A DNA stretch of 16,341 bases from Anaerolineae bacterium (lineage in GTDB: Bacteria > Chloroflexota > Anaerolineae > Promineifilales > Promineifilaceae). Position numbers and translations under genes: made by a program. The stretch covers positions 1-16,341 of the forward strand of contig JANQSK010000548.1 in assembly GCA_028284105.1 (NCBI GenBank), read 5' to 3'. Positions 6,494 to 13,912 of this stretch are shown here, piece by piece (the first letter of the stretch is position 1; each line of letters starts with the position of its first letter). A model generated the notes under the pieces. That model did no database searches and was not told the origin of the DNA. It saw only the letters and a list, made by a program, of their open reading frames with translations.

Positions 6494-7897
6494 ATGGCTA
6501 TTAATCATGTACGTGCTGTTCAAGAAAGAATTGGAGATTATGAGGATCGGATGGATTTCTGCATCATGCAGGTCATTGCCACAGATATCGGGGAACAGAA
6601 TGAGCCTGCTTATCCTTCCCTCCGAAATATTGCGAGCCGCTCCGGCTGTCATTACAACACTGCCTCCACGCGCATCACCAAGCTTGTCGAGGATAAACAC
6701 CTGCTTCGAGAGAAAAAAGGGAAATACACCTACTACACGCTTCCCTATGAATGCCCCCGCATCAAGCTTTTCCATGAACCCAATCCAAACCGGCCTACAC
6801 CACCTTTAGAAACGGCCGTTTCCCATGACCCACAGCTATCCTTGAATTTTGAAGCAGAACTGAATCAAAAAGTGGCGACCATAGAGCAGCAGGTTCAAAA
6901 GCAAGTCAACTGGTTAGAAGAGCAGCTAAATCAAAGATGCCATACGATTGAAAATCAGCTTGTAAACACCCATGCTCAACTCGCTGCCTGCATGGCGATG
7001 GCCCATTCCCATTCAGACAAGCCCAAAGACGAAACAGAGACAAACACTATTCAAGAGAGCGAGCACGCTCCTTCCATCACAGAGTGTTCATTATCCATGG
7101 ACGAAGAAGGTGTAGATAACAAAACAGAAAATACAGAAGATGAGACTCAATCTAATCTCGCTCCTATTGACCAAACACAGAACCAACATAGCAGCCCATC
7201 AAAAACAGAGTCAGATTCAACAGATCCAAACATTGTCACAATTGAACCAAATCATTATCACACTCAACAATCCAATATTGTCACACCACCATCACTTCAC
7301 GATCACAATACCGTCACATCACCATCACAAAACACCCCCAAAATTATCACACCTCCCCTGAGAGGCTCTATGACTAAAGGGGAAGAGGGAAGAAGGGAAG
7401 AGGGAAGTAAAAAGCTTAATCATCCCCCCTTTGTCCCCCCATCGAAAAAATCATCAACCAATGGCAACAAGTCCGCCATTTTTCTCAAAGCCATTCAGGA
7501 ATTTGCACCAGATTTAGATTCCCTTGCTTTTCAGGAGAAATGGGCAGAGTGGGAGCAGCATCGCAAAGAGATTCGCAAAACCCTTAAACCAACCACGCGA
7601 AGTCGCCAGCTCAAAAAGGCGGCACAACATACCGAAGAACAAGCCATTTGGGTCATTGATCAATCGATTGAAAACGGCTGGACCGGTCTTTTCTGGGAGC
7701 GTTTACCTGCCCAGATCGTACCCAACCATCAACACCACCCAGCATCCCTTCCAGAACAATCCCTTTTTGACAACCAAGCATATCGTCGTCACTCCAACGC
7801 CACTTTGGCCTTAGCGAATTACACCCAAATGCGAGAACAGTTTGTCCGAAGCCATCAGCAGCCGTTCGGTTCCCAAACGGCCGTATCTAACGAGTAA
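6494..7897 (+). CDS. Replisome-organiser-like replication initiator
   Basis: 467 residues from the ATG at 6494, with AGGAG at 6482-6486. Residues about 15-90 form a winged helix-turn-helix (FCIMQVIATDI, YPSLRNIASRSGCHYNTAST, RITKLVEDKHLLREKKGK, YTYYTLP). A long Gln/Ser/Thr-rich linker follows, starting with a probable coiled coil near residues 115-160. The C-terminal domain, about 325-405 (FQEKWAEWEQHRKEIR, AIWVIDQSIENGWTGLFW), is of the kind seen at the end of phage replisome organisers, where the SIxNGWxGLF signature is common. The linker DNA contains five phased iteron-like repeats (7225-7351) and a 32-nt polypurine run (7376-7407), as in lambda-type systems where the origin lies inside the initiator gene. 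The role is inferred: origin binding and recruitment of helicase or its loader. The TAA is 13 bp before the next gene. Confidence 0.75.
   Translation: MAINHVRAVQERIGDYEDRMDFCIMQVIATDIGEQNEPAYPSLRNIASRSGCHYNTASTRITKLVEDKHLLREKKGKYTYYTLPYECPRIKLFHEPNPNRPTPPLETAVSHDPQLSLNFEAELNQKVATIEQQVQKQVNWLEEQLNQRCHTIENQLVNTHAQLAACMAMAHSHSDKPKDETETNTIQESEHAPSITECSLSMDEEGVDNKTENTEDETQSNLAPIDQTQNQHSSPSKTESDSTDPNIVTIEPNHYHTQQSNIVTPPSLHDHNTVTSPSQNTPKIITPPLRGSMTKGEEGRREEGSKKLNHPPFVPPSKKSSTNGNKSAIFLKAIQEFAPDLDSLAFQEKWAEWEQHRKEIRKTLKPTTRSRQLKKAAQHTEEQAIWVIDQSIENGWTGLFWERLPAQIVPNHQHHPASLPEQSLFDNQAYRRHSNATLALANYTQMREQFVRSHQQPFGSQTAVSNE
7225..7351. repeat. Iteron-like repeats inside the initiator gene
   Basis: Five related 15-17-bp units end in TRTCACA or CGTCACA: 7225-7240, 7247-7262, 7271-7285, 7302-7318 and 7336-7351. 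Consensus is roughly CCAAAWATTRTCACA. Their ends are 22, 23, 33 and 33 bp apart, close to two or three helical turns, so all would lie on nearly one face of the DNA. They encode the NIVT/NTVTSP/KIITPP linker. Confidence 0.6.
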
Positions 7898-7910
7898 AAA
7901 AGAGTTCATC

Positions 7911-8309
7911 ATGTCATTAGCGCCATCTAAACCATCCCAAGCGATTCAACGCAAAAATCAAGCGGTTCAAGCCGTCTTATCCAAAGCACCTGCTTGGTTG
8001 CAATATCTCATTGGCGCTTACCCAGATGCTTGGATCAACGAGATGACTTTTTTTGTCCTTGAAGATCAATTCTCCCACTTTAGCTCAGATACCATGATGG
8101 ATGCTGTTCGCCTCTATGTCCTACACAATGCCAAGTTTCCCAAAGCCGAACAGCTCTTTCTCTGTGTCCACAAAGTGGCCCACTTAACCGATTGGGATCG
8201 ATTTGTCCAGAGCATGATGCATCTTGGATTTGAGCTAAATAGCGACAATGGAGAACGAGCCTGTTTTATCCATCGCCATTCTGGCAAAGAAGCCATTGTC
8301 TATCATTAG
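7911..8309 (+). CDS. Small protein, possibly a helicase-loader or G39P-like factor
   Basis: 132 residues from the ATG at 7911 (AAAAGAG just upstream). The central part, MTFFVLEDQFSHFSSDTMMD, then AVRLYVLHNAKFPKAEQLF, follows the pattern of phage helicase-loading inhibitors and DnaI N-domains (a helical bundle where a short partner helix is followed by AV..y......fP....l). The match is by pattern only and weak. There is no ATPase motif, so it cannot be a complete loader. It sits 13 bp after the replisome-organiser-like gene, which is where such factors occur in phage and plasmid modules. Confidence 0.65.
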   Translation: MSLAPSKPSQAIQRKNQAVQAVLSKAPAWLQYLIGAYPDAWINEMTFFVLEDQFSHFSSDTMMDAVRLYVLHNAKFPKAEQLFLCVHKVAHLTDWDRFVQSMMHLGFELNSDNGERACFIHRHSGKEAIVYH

Positions 8310-8410
8310 GGTGGGGGGATGGGAAACGAATTCATCCTAACCTCATTTCAACAACATCATTTCCCAAATCAAACATAGCGTCACATGCAGCAAGAAAAAA
8401 GGAACGCACC

Positions 8411-8833
8411 ATGTACGATAACATCAACCAACTACCAGCCCATCTCGTAAAGCTCAACCCAGAGCTGTTAACAACCTCAACCACGATAGAAAGCGTCAGC
8501 GAGTCAGCGCATCAGCAACCTATTTTAGAAGAGCTATTTCTTCAACAGACTCTCTCGTCAACAAACCTACCAGAACCAGATCAAGAGTATCGCTTTCACC
8601 CATTCCGCCGATGGCGCTTTGATTTTGCTTGGCCAGAAGACAAATTAGCCGTAGAGATTGAAGGAGGCACTTGGGTAAACGGCCGTCACAACCGCCCCAA
8701 GGGATTTGAAGCAGATTGCGAAAAATATAATGCGGCCACCCTATTAGGCTGGCGGGTTCTTCGCTTCACCGGTGACATGGTCCGCGATAAGAGAGGCATC
8801 ACCACGCTCTGGCAGGCGGTTGCTCAACGTTAA
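8411..8833 (+). CDS. VSR/DUF559-like endonuclease
   Basis: 140 residues, ATG at 8411 after AAGGA. The PD-(D/E)xK nuclease core is visible: WRFDFAWPEDKLAVEIEGG gives the catalytic Asp and the ExE pair, followed by GFEADCEKYNAATLLGWRVLRF and DMV, the usual end of the small VSR-like fold. Residues 1-50 are a family-specific leader. Stand-alone versions of this nuclease are frequent in phages and plasmids, often beside replication genes; proposed roles are processing of recombination or replication intermediates. An ACGGCCGT octamer lies within the gene at 8679-8686. It follows the preceding gene after a 101-bp gap, so it may have its own promoter. Confidence 0.85.
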   Translation: MYDNINQLPAHLVKLNPELLTTSTTIESVSESAHQQPILEELFLQQTLSSTNLPEPDQEYRFHPFRRWRFDFAWPEDKLAVEIEGGTWVNGRHNRPKGFEADCEKYNAATLLGWRVLRFTGDMVRDKRGITTLWQAVAQR

Positions 8834-9012
8834 GTCAGTTCTTGCAAGGATAAAAGTATCGACAACTCGTTAGAGGGTGAAGGGCTTAAGGCAGCAAAGG
8901 GTTAAACATGTTGAAAACCCCCTTCTACTTACAGAAAACGGAATGCAACAATAAAAAAATTTTCCGAGCATTAAAGCTAATTACTTTATCCAAAAAGAAT
9001 GCGTTAGGTGAA

Positions 9013-9422
9013 ACGGCCGTAATACAAGAACCGAAGGGTAGATGATACGGCCGTATCCACAGCAGTGAACTGGCTAGAGAAACTGTCGTAATCATAGAGC
9101 ACAAAAGATAGGGAAACGGCCGTTTCCATCGAGGTCAGAAGTTCTTAGCAAACAGGGCAGCAACCAATCTGATTATAGAGAGGATGAATTACTTAAAGAG
9201 CGAAATGAACCATCTGAATCAGGCACTAACGACAAGCCATATAAAAGTAAGGAAACTGCCATTTCCTAAGAACTGCACAATAAGCAATACGGTCGTATAG
9301 GTCGAACAAGGAAATGGGAGATACGGCCGTTTCACAACAGGGAAAGGACTGTCAACATGACAAACATAAAGGAGTCGCAATACGGCCGTAACCACAGAAC
9401 GAAAATAGAGAGAAACGGCCAT
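9013..9422. repeat. Array of palindromic ACGGCCGT-type repeats, 34-bp spacing
   Basis: Cores begin at 9013, 9047, 9082 (ACTGTCGT), 9116, 9255 (ACTGCCAT), 9289 (ACGGTCGT), 9323, 9348 (ACTGTCAA, weak), 9382 and 9415 (ACGGCCAT). The steps are 34, 35, 34, 139, 34, 34, 25, 34 and 33 bp. Flanks are conserved (GAAA or GATA before, TATC or TTTCC after); the best copy is a 16-bp palindrome at 9112-9127. GTATCCACA (9053-9061), one base from the DnaA-box consensus, overlaps the second copy. The interval 8834-9532 holds no gene. Likely roles are replication iterons, incompatibility or partition site. Confidence 0.75.
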
Positions 9423-9532
9423 TTCAACAAGATTACCTGTATTTAAGCAGGCAAGAACAGATCAAGCCAAATAATTAATTATGAGTAACTCACTACACGC
9501 TTATGTCATCTTATATTTATCGGAGGGAAATC

Positions 9533-10597
9533 ATGACGAACTATCATCCTGATTATGATGCCTACCCTGAACAAGACCCAACAGCGTTGACGGTTTATGA
9601 CCAACCCTATCCCGACGATCTCCGAGCCCAAGTGATTGCCTCTATTGAAGCAAAACGACGTCAGCGGCAGCAACAGCCTATTGATTATCACAATCGGATT
9701 GCATGGGGCACAGCCATTGCCAGTGCAGGCATTGCCAGCTTTGTGGAATATGAAATGCTCCATCACACGTGGGGGCCTTCCGTTCCCGTTGTCGGATTGT
9801 TTTTTGCCATGATTGGTGGCGGGACCGCTTGGACACTGACTAACCTGTTCTCAAGCACAGGCTTCAAGCTAGTGGATGCTTTTTTGCGCTCCATTGAGGA
9901 ACGGCAGGGGGATGAAAGGGGCATGGAAGAAGACTCAGAACTGGAAGAGGTCTCAGAAACTAAACCTGTTCTCTATGGGCAAAGTGGTGAGCCAGTCCCT
10001 TCTAGCGATGGGCATTCACAAGGACAGCCTGCCGCTGCATACTCAAATAATCAAGCATCTCATCATCATATACAAAAGGAGAAAGAACATGGAGAGAGTA
10101 CACTTTATCATCCTTATCCTACTCGCGGTCAAAGGAGTCCAGGCGTGGCTTACTATCAAAGGGCGTCTACCCAAAAGACCCCATCGTGGCGGGCATTAGC
10201 AGAGACTCGATTAGAAAACGGCTTCTTTCGATTAGACCGCGGCAAGCTCGTCACGATTCCAGAGGATGTCTCAGACCTACATATCATGCGCCTATTTGAG
10301 ATGCGCTGGAAACGATCGCTCGATACGGTGTCGTTACGCCAGCTAGACCAAGTCGGCATTAGTCGCTCCAAAGAACCACCCAATGCCCAAACGCTTATTC
10401 GCTTTCTAAAAAGATGTCGCCTCATCGTTGAAGATGGTGATCGCAAGCCCCTACGCTGGACCCCACTTGGTCAAAACATCTTCCCCCATCAAGGCAAGCC
10501 ACTCCAAAAAAGCAGTGGTGTCTACTCGGGTGCCACCACCGCCACCACCGCTGCCACCACTTACGCCACTGACCCCACTAACAGGGTGGGGGAGTAA
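9533..10597 (+). CDS. Two-TM protein with C-terminal winged-helix-like domain, unknown
   Basis: 354 residues from the ATG at 9533, which follows GGAGGG (9522-9527); an ATG 30 bp upstream lacks such a site. Residues 1-50 are polar and acidic. Two membrane segments lie near 57-72 and 83-104, separated by a short loop. A long charged and Gln/Ser-rich linker follows. Residues about 230-325 (FFRLDRGKLVTI, HIMRLFEMRWKRSLD, NAQTLIRFLKRCRLI, LRWTPLGQNIFP) look like a winged-helix fold. The tail is a Thr/Ala repeat encoded by iterated GCCACC triplet pairs. I recognise no family. It is followed after 55 bp by another membrane protein and probably shares its transcript. Membrane anchoring of the element's DNA is a possible role but untested. 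Confidence 0.75.
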   Translation: MTNYHPDYDAYPEQDPTALTVYDQPYPDDLRAQVIASIEAKRRQRQQQPIDYHNRIAWGTAIASAGIASFVEYEMLHHTWGPSVPVVGLFFAMIGGGTAWTLTNLFSSTGFKLVDAFLRSIEERQGDERGMEEDSELEEVSETKPVLYGQSGEPVPSSDGHSQGQPAAAYSNNQASHHHIQKEKEHGESTLYHPYPTRGQRSPGVAYYQRASTQKTPSWRALAETRLENGFFRLDRGKLVTIPEDVSDLHIMRLFEMRWKRSLDTVSLRQLDQVGISRSKEPPNAQTLIRFLKRCRLIVEDGDRKPLRWTPLGQNIFPHQGKPLQKSSGVYSGATTATTAATTYATDPTNRVGE

Positions 10598-10652
10598 TTG
10601 GTCGATTATAGCGATAAGGCAAGCCTTCGCGCGCAGGTAAAAGGATTTTGAT

Positions 10653-11714
10653 ATGACACGAACCAATTCAAATGCAGGCCGAGTCATTAAACTCATAGCC
10701 TCTCTTTTCTTCCTCTATGGCCTCATCAATGCGACGCTGTGGTCCTTCTTTGAAACGGAGCGCTTCTTTGTGTTGATGACCCCTGAATATTCAACTTGGA
10801 TGGCAATCCTCTTTTCTCTTGGACCACTCGTCTGTTTTGGGATTTCTCGAACCTCTAAAAGTGACATGGGTGTTCTCACCTGGAACGGTATTGCCATTCT
10901 GTTCAACCTCGTCGATTTGGCCACCAATATCGCCGCCTTTTACGCGTGGTGGAACACCATACTCACCGGTCAGGCCGCCCTTACATTGAACGGCGAGCTA
11001 ATTAGCGTCACCGACTATTTTGGGTATGGGATGCAGCTTGAGGAGTGGATGCTTATTTTAGGGCAATCCGTTTTCACCGTAGCTTGTATCTTAGTAACTT
11101 GGTCTGAAGAAGCAGCCAGCTATGTGGTGGGATACTGTTTACAGCTAATCTATGAAATGTTCCCTAATGCCCCTGATTGGATAGCCACCGACATTATTAA
11201 CTTTGCCTACGGCGCATCTGGCGCCTTTACGGCTGAGCAGGCCAGAGACTGGTGGCGAAACAGGCAGCGACAGATGAGAGGGAACTCCTTATCTTCATTC
11301 AATGAAGCAGGACAGTTTCCGCAAAACCCTTTTGCCCGCCGAGTCTCTCCGATGGATCTCTCTTCAGTCACGCCTCAACAACCGCGACGCAATCGGCGCA
11401 CCCAAGAGCGACCGGTGCGTGAAATGCCAACGAGTCGTTATGAGCAGCTATATGGGGTGGGGGGAGATGATGATGAAATAGTTTATTTTCAAGTCGATTC
11501 ACCTGAAGGGGTTGTCATTCCGAATCCAAACCGCACTAGCCAGCAGCGGTCAAGAAGACGTCGACGTCCCATATGGCAAGGAAGATCATCAAGGGAGAGC
11601 GGTCAACGTCAAAGTGAGTACCGAACTAACTCAGTCCCTCAATACGAGCAGGAAGAAGAAGATAGCCCCATCAACATCCAGCAGCGATACTACGAAACGT
11701 TTGGGGAGCGTTGA
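10653..11714 (+). CDS. Four-TM membrane protein with basic C-terminal tail, unknown
   Basis: 353 residues; ATG at 10653 with AAAAGGA 7 bp before it. Hydrophobic segments lie near residues 11-31, 47-65, 74-97 and 133-152. The rest (about 190-353) is a soluble, probably disordered tail rich in Arg, Gln and Ser, including NRRTQERP and RSRRRRRPIWQGR, which could contact nucleic acid or acidic lipids. I recognise no family. Position beside another membrane protein with a DNA-binding-like end suggests a shared complex, perhaps for transfer or segregation of the element. No ATPase, relaxase or pilus gene is present to support conjugation. Confidence 0.7.
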   Translation: MTRTNSNAGRVIKLIASLFFLYGLINATLWSFFETERFFVLMTPEYSTWMAILFSLGPLVCFGISRTSKSDMGVLTWNGIAILFNLVDLATNIAAFYAWWNTILTGQAALTLNGELISVTDYFGYGMQLEEWMLILGQSVFTVACILVTWSEEAASYVVGYCLQLIYEMFPNAPDWIATDIINFAYGASGAFTAEQARDWWRNRQRQMRGNSLSSFNEAGQFPQNPFARRVSPMDLSSVTPQQPRRNRRTQERPVREMPTSRYEQLYGVGGDDDEIVYFQVDSPEGVVIPNPNRTSQQRSRRRRRPIWQGRSSRESGQRQSEYRTNSVPQYEQEEEDSPINIQQRYYETFGER

Positions 11715-12006
11715 GTCATGTTCAGCCTTAGTAGAAACTACGATTGTGCTATTGGTGCAGACGCTTCCTTTTATAGCGTGTTCTATTTTTGATGTTGTTC
11801 TTTAGGATGAAGGGTCGATGTCTAATTTACTTCAAGTCCATGTCAAATAGCGGGGTGGGGGTGTCAATGCAAATTCAGAAGGATATCACCTTGGGTCAGC
11901 TAGGATTAATTTTTTTGAGGGGGCTGCCAGCGGCAATTTAGTTTTTAGATTGTCATTAGTTACCAAATTCAATTGAAAGTAAGTCAGTTTAGAGGAGTTC
12001 AGAAGT
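11715..12006. other. Intergenic region without supported features
   Basis: No gene or clear terminator. A frame overlapping the end of the preceding gene (to 11805) is a shadow. AGAGGAG at 11991-11997 is the ribosome site of the next gene. Confidence 0.5.
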
Positions 12007-12810
12007 ATGTCAATTCAAACAGAAATAAACAGTCAACCAAACAATAGAGGTCAGGAACTAGATAAGTGGCAATCGAAGGTTTCACCTGAACACTTAATCT
12101 CCATTCTTTCAGGGGTACTGGTTATTATGATTGGCTCTTTAGCCTTTAGGCTCTCATTTAACGCTATCAGGGAACTGGCAGAAGCGTACGGCACAGCCCC
12201 GGAGCTGTCGTGGATTGTACCGGTAATTGTAGACATGGCAGTGATAGCATTTAGCGTCTCTGTGCTGCGGGCTTCCCTGATGGGAGAGTCAGGCGCAAAG
12301 TGGATTGGTCGGTGCTTGATTGTTCTTTACACGGGTCTGAGCGTGGCTTTTAACATAGGTCACTCAACCGGGGAACTGTGGGCAATAGTGATTGCTGTGA
12401 TTGTGCCACTGACGGTACTCTCTGGGTTCGAAACGTTTGTGCACCAAATTGAATCTTGGGTAAATCGCAACGGTACAATTCGAACATTGGCTGAATTGAG
12501 TCAATTTGTGGCTGACCTTCAACTGACGCTTACACAATTGGATGAGGAGATCACTGAACGCCAATTGACTATTGAAGACCTGAACGGCCGTATTGGTGAA
12601 CTGAATCTACATAAACGTATTCTTCTACTAAATGAAACCCAGCGATTACTGATTGAATTTCTAAAATTGAACCCAACGGCCTCCCAAATTGAAATGGCAG
12701 ACTACATTTCTAAATCTAGAGCAACCGTCAGTGGCTATCTAAAAGAGCTAGTTCATGTTGGACTTATTGCAAAAGGGGAAGAGGGGTATGAAGTTATTGA
12801 TTTGTCATAA
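12007..12810 (+). CDS. DUF2637-type membrane protein with coiled coil and HTH
   Basis: 267 residues; ATG at 12007 with AGAGGAG at 11991-11997. Four membrane helices lie near 29-50, 68-88, 99-117 and 122-141, with the DUF2637-like pattern FNAIRELAEAYG, WIVPVIVDMAVIAFSVSVL, GLSVAFNIGH. A coiled coil occupies about 161-208 (LTQLDEEITERQLTIEDLNG). A C-terminal HTH follows, about 218-262 (ASQIEMADYISKSRATVSGY). DUF2637 proteins are frequent on plasmids and integrative elements of Gram-positive bacteria and relatives, and are often annotated as transfer-associated; the biochemical role is unknown. This architecture suggests a membrane-tethered DNA-binding protein. Two decayed paralogues lie at 26-762 and 3587-3789. 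A strong terminator lies downstream at 13054-13098. Confidence 0.85.
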   Translation: MSIQTEINSQPNNRGQELDKWQSKVSPEHLISILSGVLVIMIGSLAFRLSFNAIRELAEAYGTAPELSWIVPVIVDMAVIAFSVSVLRASLMGESGAKWIGRCLIVLYTGLSVAFNIGHSTGELWAIVIAVIVPLTVLSGFETFVHQIESWVNRNGTIRTLAELSQFVADLQLTLTQLDEEITERQLTIEDLNGRIGELNLHKRILLLNETQRLLIEFLKLNPTASQIEMADYISKSRATVSGYLKELVHVGLIAKGEEGYEVIDLS

Positions 12811-12992
12811 AATGAACGGTTATTAACAAGGCAAGAGTTCATTATAATAAAACTAATTATATAGCGGTTATGTCAATGAAGACGGTTTGAGATAATTGCT
12901 TCGATATTCTGATTGAACAGACGCAAACGGATTCATCGATTGAAGGGAAGGGCAGCTTGGCAACCTGCTTTTTTTAAACGACAAAATGCGAG

Positions 12993-13098
12993 TAAAATGA
13001 TGTCCGTTTCTATTCGGGACAAACGGCCCAGTTTGTTCCCTCTTCCCTAAGTGAGCGTGTGGCTATTCAATATGCTGGAATAGCCACACGCTTTTTTT
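12993..13098 (+). ncRNA. Possible small RNA ending in a strong terminator
   Basis: The segment before the terminator folds into a hairpin (CCGTTT 13004-13009 with AAACGG 13021-13026) followed by a C-rich single strand (TTCCCTCTTCCCT, 13036-13048). A TAAAAT at 12993-12998 could be a -10, but the -35 is poor. It may equally be the 3' untranslated part of the DUF2637 transcript. Confidence 0.25.
13054..13098 (+). terminator. Strong intrinsic terminator
   Basis: A perfect 14-bp stem (13055-13068 with 13078-13091, arms GCGTGTGGCTATTC and its complement), 9-nt loop, extended by one A-T pair and followed by seven T (13092-13098). It ends transcription from the DUF2637 gene or from a small RNA. Confidence 0.9.
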
Positions 13099-13133
13099 GC
13101 ATAATTGTTTCCTTGCCAGATTGTCTGCCAGAA

Positions 13134-13150
13134 AGAACTTGTAAAGTTCT
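13134..13150. promoter_or_regulatory. Inverted repeat upstream of the PIN-like gene
   Basis: AGAACTT, a 3-bp centre, then AAGTTCT: a perfect 7-bp inverted repeat about 40 bp before the gene. It is a plausible operator; too short and without a T-run to be a terminator. Confidence 0.4.
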
Positions 13151-13192
13151 AAATATTGATATTTTGTATTGATAGTTATTGTTGTAAAAGGA

Positions 13193-13588
13193 ATGAAGAA
13201 AGACGTGTATCCAATTCTCCCCTCTCCAATTAAGGTGCTTGATCAAATTAAACTGTATCTTGATGAAAGTATCCTCGAAGGTGACCTTGCCCGATTGTTA
13301 ATCAATTCAGAATTTAACGTATTATCAGCTGAGACTGTTAACAATTTTGGCTTATCAGATTGTGAACATTTAAAATTTGCTATTTCTCAAAACCGGACGC
13401 TCTTAACATACAATGCGCAAGCATTCTTAGATCTCCAACTCGCATTTATGATTGAAGAAGTACCCCATCATGGCATCATCATCTTAAATCCGAAGGATCA
13501 CGATCTCTCCTTACAGCGGTTACTAGAGTTGATTACTCATGCGCCTGCGACAGAAATGAACAACCGACTCGAGTATTTGTATTCTTAA
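13193..13588 (+). CDS. DUF5615 PIN-like protein
   Basis: 131 residues from the ATG at 13193. AAAAGGA touches this ATG, so the GTG at 13205 or a TTG at 13169 may be the true start. The core IKLYLDESILEGDLARLL carries the conserved acidic pair, SDCEHLKFA the second acidic site, and LLTYNAQAF the position that is TxD in canonical PIN/Mut7-C proteins; Asn is usual in the clade ending HHGIIIL, LQRLLELI and EMNNRLEYL. Family members are putative RNases, commonly paired with a DUF433 antitoxin encoded just upstream. No DUF433-like frame occurs here: the upstream region holds a terminator and an inverted repeat. It is therefore an orphan, or its partner lies elsewhere. The gene is followed by the twin small RNAs. 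Confidence 0.85.
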   Translation: MKKDVYPILPSPIKVLDQIKLYLDESILEGDLARLLINSEFNVLSAETVNNFGLSDCEHLKFAISQNRTLLTYNAQAFLDLQLAFMIEEVPHHGIIILNPKDHDLSLQRLLELITHAPATEMNNRLEYLYS

Positions 13589-13631
13589 TCACAAACTCAC
13601 ACTTTTTCACACTTTTTGATGACGATTTGTA

Positions 13632-13659
13632 TTGTTTAATGCTTAATTTTTGATACCAT
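13632..13659 (+). promoter_or_regulatory. Promoter of small RNA copy 1
   Basis: TTGTTT (13632-13637), 16-bp spacer, TACCAT (13654-13659). The -10 ends exactly 5 nt before TAGTTCAG, as it does in copy 2, giving a start at A13666. Confidence 0.5.
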
Positions 13660-13665
13660 TTTGTT

Positions 13666-13805
13666 AGTTCAGATCGATTCTCAGAAAGGCAATCAGCCCC
13701 TCCCCCAACTGGCACAAAACTGACTTCCGCGGTTTGAATTAGGAATGTTCTCTGATTGCTATCTAATATTCCGAACAAAAAGGCCACCGTTATTGGTGGC
13801 CTTTT
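13666..13805 (+). ncRNA. Structured small RNA, copy 1 of a tandem pair
   Basis: About 140 nt. Closing helix GUUC (13667-13670) with GAAC (13773-13776). Long-range helix GGCAAUCAG (13688-13696) with CUGAUUGCU (13752-13760). Inside it lie a single-stranded C-rich run CCCCUCCCCC (13697-13706) and a small hairpin AACUG/CGGUU. GGAAU (13742-13746) can pair with AUUCC (13768-13772), which would make a pseudoknot with the long-range helix. A terminator follows: GGCCACC/GGTGGCC stem (13782-13801) and T-run. The C-rich run resembles the ribosome-site-binding loops of some Gram-positive regulatory RNAs. No open frame with a ribosome site is present on this strand. Pairing changes between copies support the fold. 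Confidence 0.75.
13782..13805 (+). terminator. Terminator of small RNA copy 1
   Basis: GGCCACC (13782-13788), 6-nt loop, GGTGGCC (13795-13801), then TTTT. Preceded by a run of A that allows partial bidirectional use. Confidence 0.85.
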
Positions 13806-13877
13806 GTATTATCGGGTTGTTTCCTGTTTTTCTGGAGGGGGATATTGAAATTTAAAGTATTAAATTTTTAAATCGGG

Positions 13878-13906
13878 TTGCAAACGGAATGAAATTTATG
13901 TATGAT
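13878..13906 (+). promoter_or_regulatory. Promoter of small RNA copy 2
   Basis: TTGCAA (13878-13883), 17-bp spacer, TATGAT (13901-13906), 5 nt before TAGTTCAG, predicting a start at A13913. This is the better of the two promoters. Confidence 0.6.
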
Positions 13907-13912
13907 ATTTTT

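Noticed and set aside
9013..9422. CRISPR array
   Set aside because: The repeats are short palindromic cores with degenerate copies and irregular gaps; spacers are not uniform and no cas gene is present.
10530..10575. GCCACC-rich tract as a repeat element
   Set aside because: It is simple low-complexity coding sequence for a Thr/Ala tail and shows no separate function.
12951..12976. Terminator after the DUF2637 gene (GCAG...CTGC followed by T-run)
   Set aside because: Only four stem pairs; the strong terminator at 13054-13098 is far better.
13533..13787. 84-codon minus-strand frame
   Set aside because: It overlaps the PIN-like gene end and small RNA copy 1, whose conservation follows RNA pairing and not this frame.
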